A stretch of 64,000 nt of DNA from Auriscalpium vulgare (GCA_019915015.1 JAHBBC010000004.1:992001-1056000), one strand, 5' to 3'; positions 35,019 to 47,009 are shown, counted from the stretch's first letter. Translations and numbers: made by a program. Notes: generated by a model from the sequence alone, not told the origin.

Positions 35019-36502
35019 TTGCGACATCACAGAATCGTGCACGGCATGGTCCTCCAGAATCAGCCCGTCGAGGTCGTCTCGAAGATATTCCGCCTTCTCG
35101 TCGACGAGGGCGACCGCTCGATCCGAGTATTGCTCGTATTGACAGGCTTGAACCGCTATCTGCGCGAGGTTGCAGTCAAAGACCCCCAACTGTGGACGTG
35201 GATCGATATGGTTAACGGATTGCAGTGGACCACAGAGTTTTTTGAGCGATCGCAGGATGCCCCGGTTAACTTCATCTCGCGCGGCCCGCTCAATTATGTT
35301 ATCCACGCACTTCTCATCAAGCACCAGAGCCGTCTGCGTCGTTTGGACCTTCGAGAAGCCGGTAACACCTATTCACTGCTGGAAGAACTCACTGGCCCGG
35401 CCGACGCGCTGGTGGGGATCAAGCTTGCCCCCGCAATGGGTGGCCATGGATGGCCCACCAAATTCCTCTCTGGTGGATGTCGTCGCCTTAGCGACATCTG
35501 GGTGGGACACCGAGTCGTCTATGGAAGGCCAAAATGCTATGATTATCCAGTGCCTCGAGCGCTGCAGCTCCTAGGCGCATTCAGTTCATTGCAGCAGTTC
35601 GAATGCGACATGGACCTGCAAGTCGGGTTTAGTTTCGAAGAAGTGCAAGCGGTGACCCTATCCCACCTTCGCGTGCTGCGTCTCACTGGCCGCAGCCCGC
35701 CGAATGCGATCCAGCAGCTTCTATCCATGTTGATCATCCCGCCCACCTGTGATCGCAAAATCACGGTGCTCGGCATGGCCAGCGTCCATCCGTCCGTGAT
35801 GGAAGAATTTGCTGCTGCCCTGGCATCTCCAGAGACCATGAGCGGTGTAAGTCAGCAGTGAGTTGAGTCTTCTTGTGAGCCATTATATTAACCGGGACGC
35901 CACAGGCTGCTACATCAGCGTCCTATCGGATAAACGACAGAGCCAACTGCTTCCACATCATGAGCAGCGATGAAAACATCACAGTCGTCTTCCCGATTTA
36001 CCACGACCATACGGCATGGCTGTCCGCTTGTCTGCAGCTGCTCGCGCGGCGAAACACACGGGCGTTTCGGTACATCGGTGCCAACTGCGACCCTCCTGCC
36101 TCTTCAGTCTGGAGGAGAGTCATGCATCCGCTGCGCCAGCTCGCCGCGATCGCGCTCAACCAGGGCGGCGCCGAACAGTGGATGACGGCCTGCGTGGATG
36201 TACCTGGCGCGCAGTTTCTCCCTCAACTCGCTCATGTCACCATCCACGACTGTGATCGCATCCTCAGTACCTTGGGGACTGGGGCTTTCCTAGGGGAAGA
36301 GAAGTGGGGCAAGCCGGAAAGGACGGTGAAATTTCAGAGATGCACTGTGCTGGACCAAGCGCCTGTGTGGTGGGAGAGCAGGATGACCGCAGGGACGACG
36401 GTGAAGTTGGATTGCTGCTACTGGGTGAACCAAAGCTTTGACCCAGTGTGTGCCCCTACGCCGCCTTCTGCGCGCTTTGCACTTTGTGATGATATTCTCT
36501 GA
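35019..36502 (+). CDS. F-box-like protein
   Basis: Model join(35019..35846, 35906..36502): one GT-AG intron of 59 nt, phase 0, giving 456 residues. It resembles the large basidiomycete families of F-box proteins with degenerate leucine-rich C-terminal regions, which would recruit substrates to SCF ubiquitin ligases. Seen: an F-box-like start (QPVEVVSKIFRLLV, residues about 13-26, then LTGLNRYLREVAVKDPQLWT at about 40-60) followed by leucine-rich segments (SRLRRLDLREAG, LSHLRVLRLTG) and the second exon. A second ATG at 35046 would also include the F-box. Pfam-level similarity is from memory; the C-terminal part is not diagnostic. Confidence 0.65.
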
Positions 36503-36939
36503 CAGAAATATATAGAGGTCTCAAGTTCAACGGTACTTTCGGTGGCATGCCCTGAGGTCCTGACAGGCCCTGACAATTCACTGTCAGGATAGCCAGGATC
36601 CGTCAGGCTCTCAGGTTACCAGAATCAATCTGAGTAACCCAAATGTGATTTTCTATCTTCTATCGCTGCCGCTCAAACCTAGTATACATACATCGAGAAG
36701 CCCAAGCGGCGTGCACAACTTCCACGGTACGGCTACGCACTCTGTAGGAAGTCCACGCTGAGCGACGCGTACGAGCCGCTACGAGCCGCCCGAGGGCATA
36801 TGTGCCGTCGCTTGCGGACGAGCACCCCTCCGGGGGCCTGCGAGCCTTTTGAATTCGACTGCGCGCGCCGCTGCCCTAACTCCACGCTCTGCTGGCCCCG
36901 ACACTCTCCGTGTCTCTCTATGCACTGCCGCATTTATCC

Positions 36940-37170
36940 ATGGCTGCTTCACCGTCTTCGAAGATAAAGTCGCACCACGGCGCCACATCAGCAACACTAG
37001 TCTGCCCATATCAACCGGAGCCACCGATCGTTCAATATGTTGTGCTCTGCCCTTCATTCGGTGCACCCTTACTATGTTTTGAAGCTGACAACTCGGGCAC
37101 AGCAATAGCGCCCTCTGACACCATTCACACGGTCGGCGGTCCTGGCATTCCCGCACCCAGTCGTGCACAG
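36940..37170 (+). pseudogene. Possible ATG10-like fragment
   Basis: The plus frame contains PPIVQYVVLCPSFGAPLLCF followed by EADNSGTAIAPSDTI. This resembles the conserved beta-strand region of the autophagy E2-like enzyme Atg10, where a SPTF.VP.FYF pattern precedes a short acidic loop. The match is short and from memory, the flanks are not recognisable, and the surrounding frame is brief. Chance similarity is quite possible. Confidence 0.25.
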
Positions 37171-37184
37171 TGAGCCCGATTTCC

Positions 37185-37615
37185 TCTATCTGTTCCTGGC
37201 CCGGCGGCCGACACTTATACATTTAATCACCGCCCTATCCTATTTTATCCTTGCCCTGTTGGCAGCTGCCCATATGCCGGAAACGTTGGAAGGGCATCAT
37301 GCTCGTCAGTTGCCCGTCGTGCGGTACGATCGGGCGATGGGGGACAAGTAGGGGACCGGCCTTATAACAGAACGACAATCTTCTGTGCCAAGGTCAGCCA
37401 CGGAGACTATGTAGGGACCGGCGAGCAAGGCAAAGTAGTAAAGTGGGCAATGACCCGACGCGATCGATCCGACGACTCAAATGAACTTTATCTGTTCCTG
37501 GTACACATGTTCAATCACCACCCTATCCTAATAAATTCAATCACCGCCCTATCCCAATCACCGCCCTATCCTATCATACTACTATCCTATTATATCCTTG
37601 CCCTGCCGGCAAGGT
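37185..37615 (+). repeat. Duplicated segment with short internal repeats
   Basis: Both 37185-37285 and 37478-37615 begin with TATCTGTTCCTGG, contain AATCACCGCCCTATCC and end with TATCCTTGCCCTG. The right copy has extra tandem units of the CCGCCCTATCC type. The mini-insertion copy 3 lies between them. Confidence 0.65.
37348..37422 (+). mobile_element. Mini-insertion copy 3 (50 bp plus 12-13-bp direct repeats)
   Basis: A 50-bp block (37361-37410) lies between GTAGGGGACCGGC (37348-37360) and GTAGGGACCGGC (37411-37422), identical apart from one G in a run. The block starts CTTATAACAGAACGACAATC and ends AAGGTCAGCCACGGAGACTA plus T. It is almost identical to copy 4 at 49476. Confidence 0.75.
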
Positions 37616-39039
37616 CTCTTCTCTCACCCCTAGACCTCGTAATGAGTCAGGCATATTACATAACCATACCAACGGCTATGTTTGTATCTCGCCCCCACAC
37701 CGTGCGCTGCGTTCTGGCAACAAGCGGGGAAGGCAACGGCGCATCAGCAAAAGCCCCGAGATGCCTGGTCCCGTCAGGGATCAGGTTTCCCCTGCAGTAT
37801 TTCGTGTCCACCTTCCTATTTGGGAGGGCGTGCGAATAATATCGGCCGTCGTTGGGGCTTCGGCAGGGCTTCGGGCTGGTTTCTTGTCTGGTTAGTTCAA
37901 GTTGCGTGCGCCTTTCGTGGTGCAGGATGAAAGTGCGGCAAGAGTACTGTCTCTGTTGTGTATCAAGTTGACCACAAACTTTTACATAGGTATTACAATG
38001 TACAGGAATGGCAAATGCGACCGGGTAGTACGAAAGTATTCAGTGCTCGCTATGTCGAGTCTGCTCGTCAAGGACAAATCTTCTCATCACTGTTCCGGTC
38101 TCCATCGTCCTCGTCGTTGCTATTCCAGTCTTCATTATCCTTGCCCTCGTCCTGCTCGCCCTTGCTGTCGTCCGGTATGCACTTCCGCGTTGGCCTCATC
38201 AATCACCATGCACGGTGTCGGCCTCTAGTGTCATGCCCGCTTCGTCCGTCAACTTGACGAGGCCCTTGGGTACGTGCGCTGCCAGCGCGCGCTGACACGG
38301 CCGAGGAGCTGTAGTCCAAGCGGCCACATACCTAGCCAAAACTTCGCCCGCGACATTTGCTAGCTGTAGAGCCTCCGGGGCGATGGAGACGGCAGCGGCT
38401 ACGCCGACGCGGCCGGCGCGGCGGTCGATCTGCAGCCCGTCAGCCTCATACCCAGCGACGAAGACCTTCGTGCGCGCAGACCGCCATCGCGGGATGCCTG
38501 CGGCGCGCACTGCACCTGCTAACCCTTGCCGCGCGCCGCACGCCGCAGTCCCAACCAACCCGCCGCCGCACAGCGCGGGTTGTCCCTGCAGTCGTGACCG
38601 CTAAGATGCACCTCAAGCACTTGTCATTAAATAATGGGTGGTTCGGGACCAGGCGTCGCCCGGTAGGGCCGTGCTATATTATACTGTAATATATTTCAAC
38701 TCGAAATGCGCCCCGGGGGCCGTCACCTTGCTCAGATGCATATGCACGGATGAGTGCAGCACTCGAGCGATCTGATGTAGACTAAGTACGCCGCTTGGTG
38801 CTCTGGATCAAGTTCTGCAAGCAGAAGTGCAGGCAACTATTGTCTCGGCTTCGAATTCGCAGCTTCTGAGCCACTAAACAAACAACAGTGTGACTAGTGA
38901 CTAGAGAGAGGAACATTGTACAACTCGTAGCTATAGGAGAGAGAAGCTGCGTGAAAGACTAGCAGTGGCGAGTCGTAAAGAGCGGAAGTAAGGGCGTCGA
39001 GAGGTCTCGGGGTAACCCAATCGAGTCGAAATTGCGGTC

Positions 39040-39577
39040 GGCATGAAGGTGATGGTGACCCTCAACGTACAGGCAAACCTTGGCATCACAAATGGGGTGC
39101 GGGGAACGACCCCTGTCATTTTCCTAGATGAGGAGGAAGATGAGCATGTCGGCGCTGACAGTCGCGTCACTTTGCGGCACGTACCGGCATACTTACATCC
39201 TCGTCAAACTGGACCGAACACTGGACCGAACGCGGCTGCCCCAGCTGCAAGGCCTGAGTGAATGTGTGGTCCCGATTGTTTCTGCCCGCAAGACATCCCA
39301 AATCGCGCTGCAGGACAGGCGGTCAGGAAAGAAGAAGACGTCGACCGTGCAGTGCAGGCAACTACCTCTGACGGCCGCATATGCATTTACAGACTAACCA
39401 TCTCAAGGTCAGACCATCCCATATGTGATTGTTGACATCGCCTCTCCGCCGATAGGGTCAGACCTCAGCCTTTTCAACATCTATGTTGCGCTATCCCGAA
39501 GCTTCGGTCGTGACACGATACGGCCCTTGCGGGATTTCAATGAGCAGCTTTTTTCAGGCCACAGGACCAGTATTTGA
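39040..39577 (+). pseudogene. PIF1/Helitron-type helicase C-terminal fragment
   Basis: Remnant of the last part of a PIF1-family helicase, as found in Helitron transposons. Seen in order: MKVMVTLNVQANLGITNGVR (39043), a frame change near 39150, YILVKLDRTLDR, SARKTSQIALQDRRSGKKK, RQLPLTAAYAFTD, a TAA stop in place of an expected tyrosine codon, then PSQGQTIPYVIVDIASPP (motif V region) and FNIYVALSRSFGRD (motif VI), ending at 39577. One frameshift and one nonsense change are the visible damage. No Rep (HUH) domain, 5' TC or 3' CTRR end was identified. Confidence 0.75.
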
Positions 39578-40453
39578 CATTGGAAAGATGAGAGGCTGTC
39601 GCGCTTCAATGAGGAGACGAAGGATGGTGGTATGCAGCTTAGGTACGATACGTACATAGAGGGGACGAGCCTGGGAAGTAAATACAGCGCGGCAGAGACG
39701 GCAGAGAAGGGGAAGCAAACACGCGCAAATATGTAATGTGCCTGATTCAATTTCGAGCGGGAGAGACCTTGGCGAGCAAGGTAATATAATGTCCATAAGG
39801 CTGCTGCCGGGAGGCGAGCCCACAATGCAATATACTGATATTGATTCGAGGTGGAACCTCATATGCCTTGTGGGTGGCCGGTCGCGCCGCCTCGCAGAAG
39901 GTTTACTTATAATGCGGGCCACGCATGGGAGCTCATATATCCCGATATATGACAACGAGCTGGCGGGGTCTTGGGCCAGCGAGGACCCCCATTATATTGC
40001 CATATACTGTTGCTCCCCTGTAAGGCCAGAACCCGATGACCTCAGAGGTCATCCTTATATTGCAATACAACGCGCAGCTCATATTAGAACACCATACATA
40101 CGGCACAGACCACCGTGCATAAAATAAGTATACTACCCTCCGAGCGTGAGTCCGAGAGAGCGCACGACGGCGGGCGTGGGGGGCGTCGAAGCCGACCTAA
40201 CCGGAGATGTAGGTATGGCGGTCAACCTGTCCAAGGGCGGCTCGTGCATGTTTGCGCGACGGAACAGGCGGTGGTGTGCCGATACCAGTTCGTCGGGAGG
40301 TGATGCTGGGGAAGGCGACAGTGCGGGGCTCGATGGTCGGATGCGGATAGGTGCCTCAAGCGCACATCTGATGCACTGAGCAGAATGTTAGATTTGATTC
40401 GCGGGTAGACAGGGCACATACCTGACGCTTTGTACTCGTCGTGGCGGCCAATC
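39578..40453. other. No recognisable gene
   Basis: AT-richer spacer between the helicase fragment and copy 3 of the repeated unit. Overlapping frames on both strands (39481-40127) show no known motif. Confidence 0.45.
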
Positions 40454-43119
40454 GGAGCAAAATTGGCCTGACCTGTTCTTTCCTGACGACTCCGATTCAG
40501 GTGAGTTATATCTTTGAATTTGGCACGGATGTTTGCGGACTGATCTTGTATGTGATTCATTCAGACGACGACGAGAGTGTAGGTGTGCCGTCCCTGATGC
40601 CCCAACCTCCGGACGGTGGGACATACGCTCCCACAAATTCACTGGGTGAGCTGTTTCTTTACGTCGATATGTTTCCGGGCTCATAGAAATGTGCTTAAGG
40701 TGCGTTTGATGCCGACATGACCGATTGTAGTGGGTCAGGTGTTTTGGGCATCAGCCAGTTATCGCTGTCTGATACAGACGTGCTCCGTAAGCTCTTATAT
40801 CCTTGCTGCCGAGCACCCAACCTTATTTGTCGCTTTCATCAGGATCATTCAGCGTGGACACCAGCACCGAGAGTCAACGTCTTGACGCCGCAAATCAGGT
40901 CCGTATATCGAACCCAGAGGAGCTGAAAGCTTTTGGATACGCAGGCAGGATCCAGCCGGCCTCTACGAGGAAGCTCAGACTTTCGTTTGGGACGTCCCTC
41001 GGGAAAGCAATGCACCCGCGGCGAAACGAGTTCGTCTTCAATACACTCATCCATCCACCTCATCCACCCCCACCAATTTCGCTTTTTGGCCAGGTGTGTT
41101 GTCATTCGCCGTGCGCGCGCGCCTCTCATCCATCATGCCCTCACAGCTAGTGATACTCGCTCGCAGCGCTCCAGTCGCAATCTCGCCTTTGAAGTCGCGG
41201 CGATCACGGCGTGTCGCGGGTCCACCACAGGAAGACAGCGTCCACCGGCGCCGCCGTTTGCGTCGTCTGCATCCGCCGATGAGCAGCTCAATGTGGAGCG
41301 CTTGGTCCGGCTCGTCCTGTGCGTCATCACAGGGGTGACGCAGGAAAGCAAGCGATGGCAGGCTATGTCGCAATCGGCTGGCCGTCGGTGCTACTACCCG
41401 CGATCGACGTGGTGAAGCCATCCAGGAAGGCTGAGCAGACGACAAGGTGTGCTGTCATTGTTCCCGCTCATCGCGTTCCATTCTGACAGCCTACGCTACT
41501 TTTGTTCGCTGCCGTAGCCCTCACGGCGCCCGCCCGAAGTGTGGTGTAGCCGCGTGCACCGTGCCCATGCTCCGGCGTGGCCGTCGACGCTGTCTTGTGT
41601 CAGGTGTGTTATCTCCCATTGTATCTTGCGGCTGCAGGAATATGCCCATGAACTGGCCCGTTCGTTTCAGCTCGCACGCACACGTGTCGCTGCAGACCGT
41701 GAGGCCCGCGCGGCATCCCCTGCGCCGCTGGTTGTGCTGTCCGCGTTTCAATGCAAACAACGCACGGCGGAGTGGTTCGTCCGGTCTGTCTTTCGTGGTT
41801 GAAAGGCGTGGTGGGAAAGGAAGAATAGCCATGCCAAGGCAGTCGCAGGACTGCAGCCTTGCCTATCAAGCGATGTAACCGCGCTCTGTCCATGTCGTTC
41901 TTGGAGCCAGCTCGCAGGTGAGATGCTCCTTTTCATGCCCGAAGTGCTACCTGATGACGCGGCTCCTTGCAACTTCCAGCAACTGACGCGATCGAGACCC
42001 ACCACTCAACTTCTGCCATCACGGCGTCGCCTCGCGCCGCCATGCCAGCCGTCCGCGCGCCAATACGAGCAGCCCACGTTGACGAAGTATGGTCTGCGGG
42101 TTTAATGGCTGAAAGCGGTGCCAACGCGGACTACCCCATCCATTGCAAATGCCATCTTGGGGGCCATTACCGACCACCGGACGGCGTCCTTTCGCGCCGC
42201 GGCGTTCCGGGCTCGCGTTCCGCCGCAGGTATCCCACAATGCAGTGGGTCATCATTGGCGTCTCGTGCGTGAACGCGGGGGCACGGCGCCTTCGAGGGAT
42301 GTGAGCACGTTCGCGGGGAGGGGGCGGTGGTGTAGTAGGTCGAGCAAGATGTGTAGTACCCCAATGAAACCAAAATGAAATGCACAGGACTGATGCAATG
42401 TGTCCAGGACCAGACCTGGCCCGCATGAGAGTGCTGAGCTGGGGTCTGGCCGGCACGAGCTGGGCTGTTGAGCGGAGAGCGGGAGCACAGGCTGCGCGGC
42501 GCAACGGGCCGAGCGCGCGTGGCCCGCTTTGACACTGTTTGGCCGCCATCAAGCGTCTAGGGCTCGAGTGCTCACAAACTCAGAGTCAGCACTCAATGTC
42601 CATCCAGACTTGCGACCGCAGCCCGCACTGGCACTCCTCCCCGCAGCCTTGAACATGCTCAACCCGGCCTGTCCGGGCGAAGCAAGCAGAGAGCGCTGTG
42701 TGGGTGTGGGAGCCTTGTTCGTGTCGTCTGCCCCGCCGTGCTCCTCCTCCCCATCCCCCGCCCAGGACTTCGCGCCCATGGACGACGCAGCCAGCAAGAT
42801 GTCCCAAGAAACCCACGTCTATCATCGTCTATCTCAAATGACGCCGACACGCGGACATCGCTGGTCGTGGCCGCGTGCCTCGCCGCATCGCCATCGCTTT
42901 TTGGCCAGGTGTGTTGTCATTCGCCGTGCGCGCGCGCCTCTCATCCATCATGCCCTCACAGCTAGTGATACCCGCTCGCAGCGCTCCAGTCGCAATCTCG
43001 CCATTGAAGTCGCGGCGATCACGGCGTGTACGCGGGTCCACCACAGGAAGACAGCGTCCACCGGCGCCGCCGTTTGCGTCGTCTGCATCCGCCGAAGAGC
43101 AGCTCAATGTGGAGCACTT
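40454..43119. repeat. Large repeated unit, copy 3 (2.67 kb, lacks right part)
   Basis: Matches 10574-13239 at a constant offset of 29,880. In its right third it follows copy 2 at some variable positions (GATACCCGCTCG, GCCATTGAAG near 42970-43010) but copy 1 at others (CGAAGAGC, GAGCACTT near 43094-43119), so it is a mosaic. The match stops at GAGCACTT. Confidence 0.95.
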
Positions 43120-43470
43120 CGAAGGTGCACGCCAAGCTCACTGCCGAGCAGAAGATCGAGGCGCGCGAGCAAGTCGACGAATTCTGTATGCAGGTGTGGG
43201 CCAAACGAGACGACAGAAGGTCCCGCCACATCCCATATACCACCCTCATCCCCGACAAAACCTAGTGCGCGCTTATCAACGAGTTCCATCTCATACGCGA
43301 TCGCGAGGAACTCGCTCGAGTATGCGCCGACTGGCCACTCGTCGACCTGCACCTCAATGCCCTCTTCAATATTGTGAAGATAACCAATGCTGAGTTCGAC
43401 GAGGAGCGGCGCCTAGCAAACGAAGCAAAGGCTCAGAAGGCGAAGGCAACGCGCGAAAAGAATGCGCAAC
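43120..43470 (+). pseudogene. Coding remnant with one in-frame stop, family uncertain
   Basis: The plus frame reads KVHAKLTAEQKIEAREQVDE, RHIPYTTLIPDKT, a stop at 43263, then CALINEFHLIRDREELARVC, DWPLVDLHLNALFNIVK and a Lys/Ala-rich helix to a GT donor near 43471. The sustained coding character across the stop shows a decayed exon. The layout resembles C-terminal tails of basidiomycete RecQ-like helicases, but that is a weak recollection and I do not assign it. Confidence 0.45.
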
Positions 43471-43822
43471 GTGAGCTTTCTCTTCTGTTTACTCCCAGTG
43501 TATCAGCACTAAATATTATGAAGACAAAGCTGCTTCCCGAGCTGCTCACGCGCCTGTCCGTGCGCTGCCGCGCGGCGGCGAAGGCTCGTCTGCACGGTAC
43601 GTTCTGATCTTGTTCACGGCGATCATTGACCATAGCAAATTCTTGTAGGCGACCGCCTTCTAATGCGTTGCCTATCACGGAGAACGAGCGCCCTCCGTCC
43701 GAGTCATCAAACCTGACAAGCCCTCGGCGCAAGCGTCTCGCAAGCACGGTAGCGAGTCCGCAGCGCGCATCCAAGCATCATCGGCAGTAAGGTTCGTTGA
43801 ATTCAACATGCACATAGTAAAA
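43471..43822. other. No gene seen
   Basis: Short frames only; possibly further exons of the decayed gene to the left. Confidence 0.4.
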
Positions 43823-46800
43823 CTAATTCACAACATCATCTACAAAGGGGTTAAGGACTTCGAGATAAGTCGATGCATCCTCTTGTCCCGTGGGAAGGGG
43901 GCTTCGTGTATTTGTATTGTGCCACTCCTGCAAGGTGCTTTTAATATACTTCTCTAGCTTGCCCTCTGCACCGAGCTTGCGATAACCAACACTGAAGTCG
44001 TCCTGCGCATGATGACCAAAGTCGCGCCCATTTCGGCGGAGATGTAAGTCATGCTGATGACAGATCCGTATTACTTCGCGCAGCTCGTTGTCCTTGTGGG
44101 GTTCCGTGTGGCTTTTGCGCCGCGCTTCCAGATGTACGTCCTTCTCGAGCTCTCGCGTTAGGCGGAGGAACTGATGAACGTGCATGGACAGCACGTTGCG
44201 GTGCCACGGGTCATCAAACTGCTTGCCCGTATGCTGTGCATGTTCTTCGAGCCACTTGTTGAAGTGTTCCTGCATCAAGTCGAGTTCATGAAAGTGCCCT
44301 GGTTTGCCCTCAAGATTGACAAGCCAGTTGTTGAACAGGGCATCGCGTGTCGCCTTCGGGTACTCGCGTTCGATATTGATGAACATTTCAATGAGGTAAG
44401 CCGTGTAGTTTGTGTTCCCGGCACCAGCGAAGGTAAATACCCAGATCTTCTGTGTTTCAGCATGCTACTAATCTCATGCGAGAGTGACAGGTCGACCTTT
44501 AGCATCTCCCAGACGCGCCCGATGTCCCCCAATTTCACAGCACGACACACCTCGAGGAAGTAGATCCCGTCGCGTAGGAGCAAAATTGAATTTGCAAGGA
44601 CCCAGTCCGCCTCCGAGTGCGTGCGGCGGGACGTCGCCGGTGTTTCGCCAGACGCTGATGAGGAATTCGCCGCAGGCGGAGACGGCCATGCCGGGCCACG
44701 CGGGGCGTCATCAGCGTGGTCAGACGGCGGCATACGCGCACGGACATGAGCCTGGCTCGTTGAATACATCTGCGACAGGTGTGCAGCATCCTGGATAATC
44801 AGATGGAGCGAAGGTAGGTGCGACTCCTCTGCCAGTATGCGATAATATTCGACGAGATCTTTTGTCTTTAGATATGCCCTGCACGTTGCGATGTCAACAC
44901 TTTCCTCGCAAAAGATGATATCGGTGCGTACTCCCAGCGTTGCAATATGTGCCCACGAGTGACGACATCAACTAGATGCTTGGAGTTGTAGAAGTGCACC
45001 TTGTGGAAGTCTGTCGGCGACGCAACATTGATGGCCTTTGCCTTGAAGCCTAACGACGAGGGATCAGACGTGCTGCGGGACCCTCCCCAATGCGTGCGGC
45101 AGATTCGGCTCAGGTCCGTCCATTTCGTATGCCACAGCTCGAGCACTGGACGAACAAAACGCAGCTTGGAGTACGTGTTCCGGCTGCCGGACACGTACTT
45201 CTTCATCTTGTGGATCCCGTCGAAGGTCTTGCCGTCACCATGAAAGAAAATCAGACGATTGCCAATGTTCGATGCCTTGATTCCAAGCTGGTGCAAGAAG
45301 TCGGCGATCGCCTCCTTGACACCCTTCGTGGAAGCCTCGTTTGCGCTGTTCGTTCCTAGCGGGAAGACCTTGGTATGTCGCTGCTTGTTTATTTGATGCT
45401 TCATTGCGTTCTTCTCGAACTTCTCACTGAGCTCGCTGCGATAGAGTGCCAGGCTCGGAACATACGACACCAAGACATCCGCCCAATGGTAGCACAAGAT
45501 ATTGTCGATGTGTATGTCATCAATCTTGCCCATGATCTCCGTTGCCGTAACATTGCGCCGCGCTCCGTTCTCGATGTTTGCCTGTATAGGTCTGATGTCA
45601 AATGCGTCTTTCGGGCAGTCTTCCATCTTCACAGACGTTCCCATGCAACCGGTAATCATCTTGTTATCTCTTCCCATCCTGACATCGTATACCCGATCGT
45701 AGTTTTGGATATTGTTGAAGAGGACAATAGGTGGCTCCGCATCGGGGTCCGCAAATCGCTGCATCAAGAACGTGCGCTCCGCCGTGGACATCGTGACAAG
45801 TGCTTCCCGCACAGTCGAGTACGGCACACATTGGGCAAGCCGGCTCCCAACGCGGTACACGGTCTGGTTCGCCTTGGTGCCGAAGAGAACGAGGCTGCGA
45901 CTGATTGCCATGAGGTTGGTCCACGAGTTGTTTCCAAATACAAGCTCGCTGATGATGCTCGATGCGATCTGTACATTTGTCAATATAGGGCCTCGCCTGA
46001 AGAACATCAAGCGCGCACGATGTCCGATGGCCGGTATCCGTCTGCTTTGGTCTCCTTGCCAAAGTTGAGAGCCTTCGAGACGACCTGCCACGTAATCGGT
46101 GCGTGTTTCTGGAATGTGCGCGCTAGGCCGGACATCGAGAACTTGCTGACAATGTCCCAGGATATGACTGGGTCCTTTGAAGCGGCTCCTTTTGGCTTCC
46201 GAAGAGGCTGTCGAGCGGTTGGTACAGCTGGCACACACGACGGTAAGGTTGTAGCTTTCCTCCCAATGTGCAGTCACTTACGGCTCTCTGCAATAGGCTC
46301 TTCATCCATGCGCACATCGCCGTCCGCCTCATTCCCTCCGCCCGTATCATCCGTCGCCTCCCTACGCTGCTCTCCTTCCTCGGCACCATGTCCCGCATCG
46401 GATGCGCCGGCCTGCTCCGCTCCATTTGACGCAGTCGCAGATTCGGCGGTGCGACGCGCCCCTGCCGCCTTCATCCCACCTGCCCGGACACGGAGACCGG
46501 CCGGAGGTGACGTCAGGTACTCGACTTCATGTCCCATCTCGTTCGTGATGAGACGGAGAGCCCACGTCCCAATTGCAGGCCGTGCGTACTTGATGGTGTC
46601 CATAGGTGCCTCGAGATTGAAGTACTTATCGGAGTCCTCATGACGTGCAAGCGGATGATAGCATCGACTATATGGGCTGCTGTATGCTTCGGGGATTGAC
46701 CGCAGAGGAAGGCCCGGAGCATAGAATAGTGTCGTGATGTCTCCTCTACACTTAGATAGTCCCCGAAAAAAAAAAGAGGAACATCCCGAAGGTCCAGTTT

Positions 46801-47009
46801 ACGGCGGCTATAAGATCGAGAATGGCCTTCATCTTTTCTTCTGTAGACTGGGGGGACCGACGAGAGCTTGGCTTTGCAACACCCTAAGAGCTTCGGTCGG
46901 TTGTAATGCAGCAATAGACCTGCTTTGCTAGACGCACCCCATTCTCCGCTATTCTTTTCTTCTTGCATTCTTGACAGAGCGTGTCGACATCTTGCTTCTT
47001 CCTAGGCAT
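43823..47009 (-). CDS. DUF6589-domain protein (two apparent frameshifts)
   Basis: Member of a basidiomycete-expanded family of unknown function with the DUF6589 domain; copy number and setting suggest a transposon link (inference). The minus frame probably starts at 47009 (MPRKKQDVDTLCQECKKK, a CxxC motif). Then come MKAILDLIAAVNWTFGMFLF; a frame break at an A10 run (46767-46776); SMLRAFLCGQSPKHTAAHIV; another break near 46640; TIKYARPAIGTWALRLI; SWDIVSKFSMSGLARTF; an intron at about 45969-46016; and SIISELVFGNNSWTNLMAIS. The core follows: VLFNNIQNYDRVYDVRMGRD, IFFHGDGKTFDGIHKMKKYV, PVLELWHTKWTDLSRICRTH. The C-terminal part has ILAEESHLPSLHLIIQDAAH, FNNWLVNLEGKPGHFHELDL and MQEHFNKWLEEHAQHTGKQF, ending at 43823. 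If the homopolymer break is a sequencing error, the gene could be nearly intact. Exact exon borders are not fully resolved. Confidence 0.75.

Larger units (their letters stand above)
36503..39039. other. Mostly no gene; small repeats and a possible fragment
   Basis: No complete gene was recognised. A minus frame at 38199-38558 (119 codons) and short plus frames have no family motif. A possible autophagy-protein-like fragment (36940-37170), a duplicated pair with short tandem repeats (about 37185-37285 and 37478-37615) and a mini-insertion (37348-37422) are listed separately. Confidence 0.45.
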
